10,376 nt of DNA, taken from Humisphaera sp. GTDB taxonomy: Bacteria; Planctomycetota; Phycisphaerae; Tepidisphaerales; Tepidisphaeraceae. Numbering within the stretch: position 1 is the stretch's first letter; every line of letters starts with the position of its first letter. A program made the translations under genes and the position numbers. The notes under the pieces were generated by a model. It was not told where the DNA came from. It ran no database searches and was given only the letters and a program-made list of their open reading frames with translations. The stretch covers positions 1-10,376 of the forward strand of contig JANXVV010000084.1 of the NCBI GenBank assembly GCA_025351525.1. The letters run 5' to 3'. This document shows, piece by piece, positions 8,200-10,376 of this stretch.

Positions 8200-9678
8200 T
8201 TACCGCGTTCGGCTGTTGTTATTGCCGGTCGTGGTCGGATCCCGATAGAAATTGCGGTCATATAGGAACCCAAATCCATAGGTGATTCGGAACCCGTTAC
8301 GCACCGCCGCGAGGAACGGGGCCAGGGCGTTGGTGCCGACTTGCACAATGTCATAGGGCTTGAGGAAAAAGTCCGGCTGTTTGCCTTCAAACACCTTGAC
8401 CAGATTCACCCGCACAAACACCTCGTGATCGCGACCGATTCGGCGGATGATGTCCGTCCGTTCCGGGATGGCGATTTCATCCAGCATACCTGCCGAGATG
8501 ACCGCCTGTTTCAGGGTGATCTGCCGACCGGTCAGACTGTACACCCCGACGCGAGCCACATGCCCGCCCATGTAGAATTCGCCCGCTTCCGGATTCGGCA
8601 CGGTTACCGTGTCCTGCGGTTTAATGACGATGTTGTACTTCAAATCGCCATTCAGCAGCAGACGCAACGGCACCTTGATGATCGTCGACTGATCGTCCGG
8701 CAGAGGAGCATTGAACTCGAAATTCTTGCTGCCTTCTTTGGGCACCACGGCCGTGGGGGTCGTTCCCGCAGGCGTTTCAGCCTTCGGATCCAACGCTTGG
8801 CCACCGTTGACGAATACAGTCGGCTTGTCATCGCCGGTCTTGGTGGCCCCTTCCAACGTGCCATCGCCCTTCGGCGTGGTGGTGGCGGGTTCGGTCTTCT
8901 CAGCGGGGGTCAGCCCGTTTTCCACCTTCGACTTCGGTTCAAGCAATCCCGGACCTCCCGGGGTGTTCTTCATGGGAACGGCGGGTGTGGAGGAGGGTTG
9001 AGAAGTGGGTGCCCGATTCGCCGGGTTCGGACGAATCACATAGAGATATTCGATCTGCGGCACGACCACGTCGCCGGCCAGCACCAGGGCATCCAGCACG
9101 CGGAAATCGCTTTGCACGATCGCGTACTGTCCTGCCCGAGCCACCGCACCGCGAACCTGGAACGTGCGCTGGCGGGCTTCCACCACCGTCACCGAGACCT
9201 GCGCATCTTTGACGATGCCGGCATCTTTGTATTTCTGGGCGATGGCGCCGTCGAGCTGATGTTCCGTCAATCCTGCCGCCGGAACCTGCCCGATCAACGG
9301 AAGGCTGATGTTGCCACTCTCGCTCACGCGGGTGGTTTTGACGGTTTCAACGCCGGGAGTCACATCCGTCAGCGAAATGCTCAACAGATCGTTGCGCCCA
9401 ATCACATAGTCGACCGAATCAATTTTCAGATCGTCGGCCACCACGTTCCGGGCCAGCGCGAAATCTTCATTGGGCTCATCCAGCCCGCTCAATTTATCCA
9501 GGATTTGCATCCGGTTCTGATTGTGCGACAAGCGCATCATCTCGCCGGGATTCAGGAAGCTTTTCCCGAACGAATCCTCCGGGCCGGCATCCTGGCAGCC
9601 GTAAAGCCCCCCAAAAGCCAGCAGTAAAGCACCGAGCACGGGTTTGCGTAATAACGATGTAATGGCCCCGAGTCGCAA
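8200..9678 (-). CDS. Wza-like polysaccharide export lipoprotein with two SLBB-type domains
   Basis: A 492-residue protein starting at TTG (9678-9676). An N-terminal signal (RLGAITSLLRKPVLGALLL) ends in a lipobox, GLYGC, giving a lipid-anchored Cys28. A Poly_export domain (PF02563) covers about residues 90-170 (DYVIGRNDLLSISL, then SESGNISLPLIGQV and GLTEHQLDGAI). The first SLBB domain is about 171-216 (FQVRGAVARAGQYAI, VLDALVLAGDV). Residues about 217-329 are a Pro/Thr/Lys-rich linker of low complexity. The second SLBB region is about 367-448 (FYMGGHVARVGVYSL, LKQAVISAGML, PYDIVQVG), followed by an aromatic C-terminal tail that may meet the outer membrane. In the Wza family such proteins form the periplasm-to-surface channel for capsule or EPS. 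The partner is probably the Wzz/Wzc-type protein at the left edge. The gene is followed by a strong terminator, so it is likely transcribed alone or as the last gene of its transcript. Confidence 0.88.
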   Translation of the reverse strand: MRLGAITSLLRKPVLGALLLAFGGLYGCQDAGPEDSFGKSFLNPGEMMRLSHNQNRMQILDKLSGLDEPNEDFALARNVVADDLKIDSVDYVIGRNDLLSISLTDVTPGVETVKTTRVSESGNISLPLIGQVPAAGLTEHQLDGAIAQKYKDAGIVKDAQVSVTVVEARQRTFQVRGAVARAGQYAIVQSDFRVLDALVLAGDVVVPQIEYLYVIRPNPANRAPTSQPSSTPAVPMKNTPGGPGLLEPKSKVENGLTPAEKTEPATTTPKGDGTLEGATKTGDDKPTVFVNGGQALDPKAETPAGTTPTAVVPKEGSKNFEFNAPLPDDQSTIIKVPLRLLLNGDLKYNIVIKPQDTVTVPNPEAGEFYMGGHVARVGVYSLTGRQITLKQAVISAGMLDEIAIPERTDIIRRIGRDHEVFVRVNLVKVFEGKQPDFFLKPYDIVQVGTNALAPFLAAVRNGFRITYGFGFLYDRNFYRDPTTTGNNNSRTR

Positions 9679-9685
9679 GGGAGCG

Positions 9686-9692
9686 CTCCTTT
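9686..9692 (-). promoter_or_regulatory. Shine-Dalgarno sequence that fixes a TTG start for the Wza-like gene
   Basis: The minus strand reads AAAGGAG seven bases before TTG at 9678-9676. The open frame extends 34 codons further upstream to another TTG at 9780, but that extension would put a long non-signal segment ahead of the signal peptide. Starting at 9678 gives a normal lipoprotein signal of 27 residues ending at Cys28, so the two lines of evidence agree. Confidence 0.8.
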
Positions 9693-9933
9693 CAAAGAGT
9701 GTATTTCTGCTCAATGTACGGCTCGCTTGGGGTTTTTCCAACCTAAATCCAAGCGTTACCAACAATTCCCGCCTCCGCAAGCGTGCGTCGGACAGGCATA
9801 CTCGTCCTACTCAAATCGCCCGGATTAAACCGGACCATGAGAATATTCTTCCCAAGTTCTCACTTGCCGGGTTATCAGACCTTCAAATCATCTTGCGGAT
9901 GAAACGATTCAGGTCATCGTTTGCAAATTTATT
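9693..9933. other. Gene-free upstream region of the Wza-like gene
   Basis: No gene with a ribosome-binding site or protein-like composition is seen on either strand. The promoter of the Wza-like gene should lie here, but I find no convincing -35/-10 pair or sigma-54 site. A perfect 10-base palindrome AGAATATTCT at 9840-9849 is the only small symmetric site of note and could be an operator or chance. Confidence 0.4.
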
Positions 9934-9996
9934 CGTAGCATGGGCTACCAGTCCATGTTTTTAATTCAAAACCATGGGCTGGTAGTCCATGCTATG
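9934..9996. repeat. Large imperfect palindrome, CATGGGCTGGTAG type
   Basis: Two 22-base arms (9936-9957 and 9973-9994) are inverted copies matching at 20 of 22 positions, with a 15-base AT-rich loop that can pair further as T/A. A wobble and a C-G pair extend it to 9934-9996. Each arm is itself partly symmetric (ATGG..CCAT). The loop's T-run gives no proper terminator geometry. It looks like a mobile or dispersed palindromic intergenic element. Confidence 0.7.
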
Positions 9997-10088
9997 TAGA
10001 AGATTGCAAGCCCTCGGCACGAACCATCATAAACCAACCCATCTCTATTTTGCAAAGCACGGTGTTTTAAACATTATTGATTGGAGTT

Positions 10089-10149
10089 GGCATGGGCGTC
10101 GCGACCGCGTATTCCTTCAGCTGGAAAGCACGGGCGAGACACCCATGCC
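10089..10149. repeat. Large imperfect palindrome, GGCATGGG/CCCATGCC type
   Basis: Arms 10091-10109 and 10129-10147 are inverted copies matching at 15 of 19 positions, and two further G-C pairs at the outside extend it to 10089-10149. The central part holds TTCC and GGAA as a small inner stem. It is the second of three palindromes within 300 bases and has a different sequence from the first. Confidence 0.6.
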
Positions 10150-10193
10150 GACTTAGGAACGGGCTCGAAATAACTTCCGCATGAGGGTCGGGT

Positions 10194-10225
10194 GCCACAG
10201 GTCGCGGTACTCCGAGACCTGTGCC
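10194..10225. repeat. Palindrome, CACAGGTC/GACCTGTG type
   Basis: Fourteen-base arms (10194-10207 and 10212-10225) pair at 12 of 14 positions around a 4-base loop; the core CACAGGTC/GACCTGTG is perfect. A further half-copy, CACAGGTCT, follows at 10241-10249. Short reading frames across this region on the minus strand appear to be by-products of the repeat. I recall similar palindromes in planctomycete intergenic regions, but I cannot verify that here. Confidence 0.6.
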
Positions 10226-10328
10226 GGATTGGCCGAAAGACACAGGTCTGCTCCGAAAATGAACCTCGCGGATCGCGTACCGGCGTTGGATCTCGGTTCA
10301 GCCTGCCGTCCAAGGGCACAAGGTGTTG

Positions 10329-10347
10329 GCCGGCTCACGCGGCCGGC
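10329..10347. other. Hairpin spanning the stop codon of the edge gene
   Basis: GCCGGC (10329-10334) and GCCGGC (10342-10347) can form a 6-bp GC-only stem with a 7-base loop that contains the TGA stop of the edge gene. There is no T-run on the minus strand, so it is not a standard intrinsic terminator. Confidence 0.3.
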
Positions 10348-10376
10348 TTCAGTTCGACCTTGTAGCCGAGGCGTTC
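10335..10376 (-). CDS. C-terminal 13 codons of an unidentified gene, possibly a transposase
   Basis: An open frame enters from the right edge and ends ERLGYKVELKPAA then TGA at 10337-10335. Codons are GC-rich at the third position, like real coding sequence. A tail of this form (small GYxVxLxP motif followed by Ala) occurs at the C-termini of several insertion-sequence transposases as I remember them, and the adjacent palindrome-rich DNA would fit a mobile region. Thirteen residues are too few to identify a family, and it could be any protein. Confidence 0.35.
   Translation of the reverse strand, partial: ERLGYKVELKPAA

Noticed and set aside
7831..8248. Short plus-strand frames of 64 and 86 codons between the Wza-like gene and the exosortase
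   Set aside because: There is no ribosome-binding site, one begins at TTG, and the other runs through the terminator hairpin. Neither shows protein-like composition.
8341..9627. A 428-codon plus-strand frame opposite the Wza-like gene
   Set aside because: The minus-strand frame has a lipobox, a Poly_export domain, SLBB regions and a good ribosome-binding site; the opposite frame has none of these.
9934..10249. CRISPR-like array in the repeat-rich region
   Set aside because: The repeats are inverted and differ from each other; there are no regularly spaced direct repeats with unique spacers.
10074..10338. Two short minus-strand frames of 61 and 81 codons in the palindrome region
   Set aside because: They run through two palindromes, lack ribosome-binding sites, and their composition follows the repeats. 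They are likely repeat by-products.

Overview
The window carries part of an exopolysaccharide (EPS) production and export locus with an exosortase module. Every supported gene is on the minus strand. The organism is probably a member of the Planctomycetota or a related PVC-group lineage. Three things suggest this: the gene content (a free-standing exosortase beside a separate EpsI-domain protein, a giant TPR protein, a Wza-like lipoprotein and a Wzz/Wzc-type protein), the use of a TTG start, and intergenic palindromes of a kind I associate with that phylum. The assignment is an inference; there is no rRNA or other phylogenetic marker here.

Layout, read in the direction of transcription (right to left). 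At the right edge lie the last 13 codons of an unidentified gene (10335-10376). Next comes about 650 bases without a gene (9679-10334), whose right half is packed with three large imperfect palindromes. Then follows a Wza-like polysaccharide export lipoprotein (8200-9678) that starts at a TTG with a strong Shine-Dalgarno sequence and ends at a strong bidirectional terminator hairpin (8134-8168). A gap of about 400 bases with small hairpins separates it from a tightly packed unit: exosortase (6247-7728), EpsI-domain protein (5396-6250, overlapping the exosortase by ATGA) and a 1638-residue membrane-anchored TPR protein (414-5330). At the left edge is the N-terminus of a Wzz/tyrosine-kinase-type chain-length protein (1-197), 216 bases after the TPR gene.

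How the genes may work together: the Wzz/Wzc-type inner-membrane protein and the Wza-like outer-membrane lipoprotein are the usual pair that regulates polymer length and exports a capsule or EPS. Exosortases are multi-pass transpeptidase-like enzymes that process proteins with PEP-CTERM-type C-terminal signals. EpsI-domain proteins (DUF3485) accompany them, and TPR proteins are frequent members of such loci. No PEP-CTERM substrate is encoded in this window, so the target of the exosortase lies elsewhere.

The less ordinary points are a long Ala/Pro/Val-rich tail on the exosortase, the size and transmembrane (not lipoprotein) anchor of the TPR protein, a hairpin abutting its ribosome-binding site, a long Pro/Thr-rich insertion in the Wza-like protein, and the cluster of palindromic intergenic repeats.
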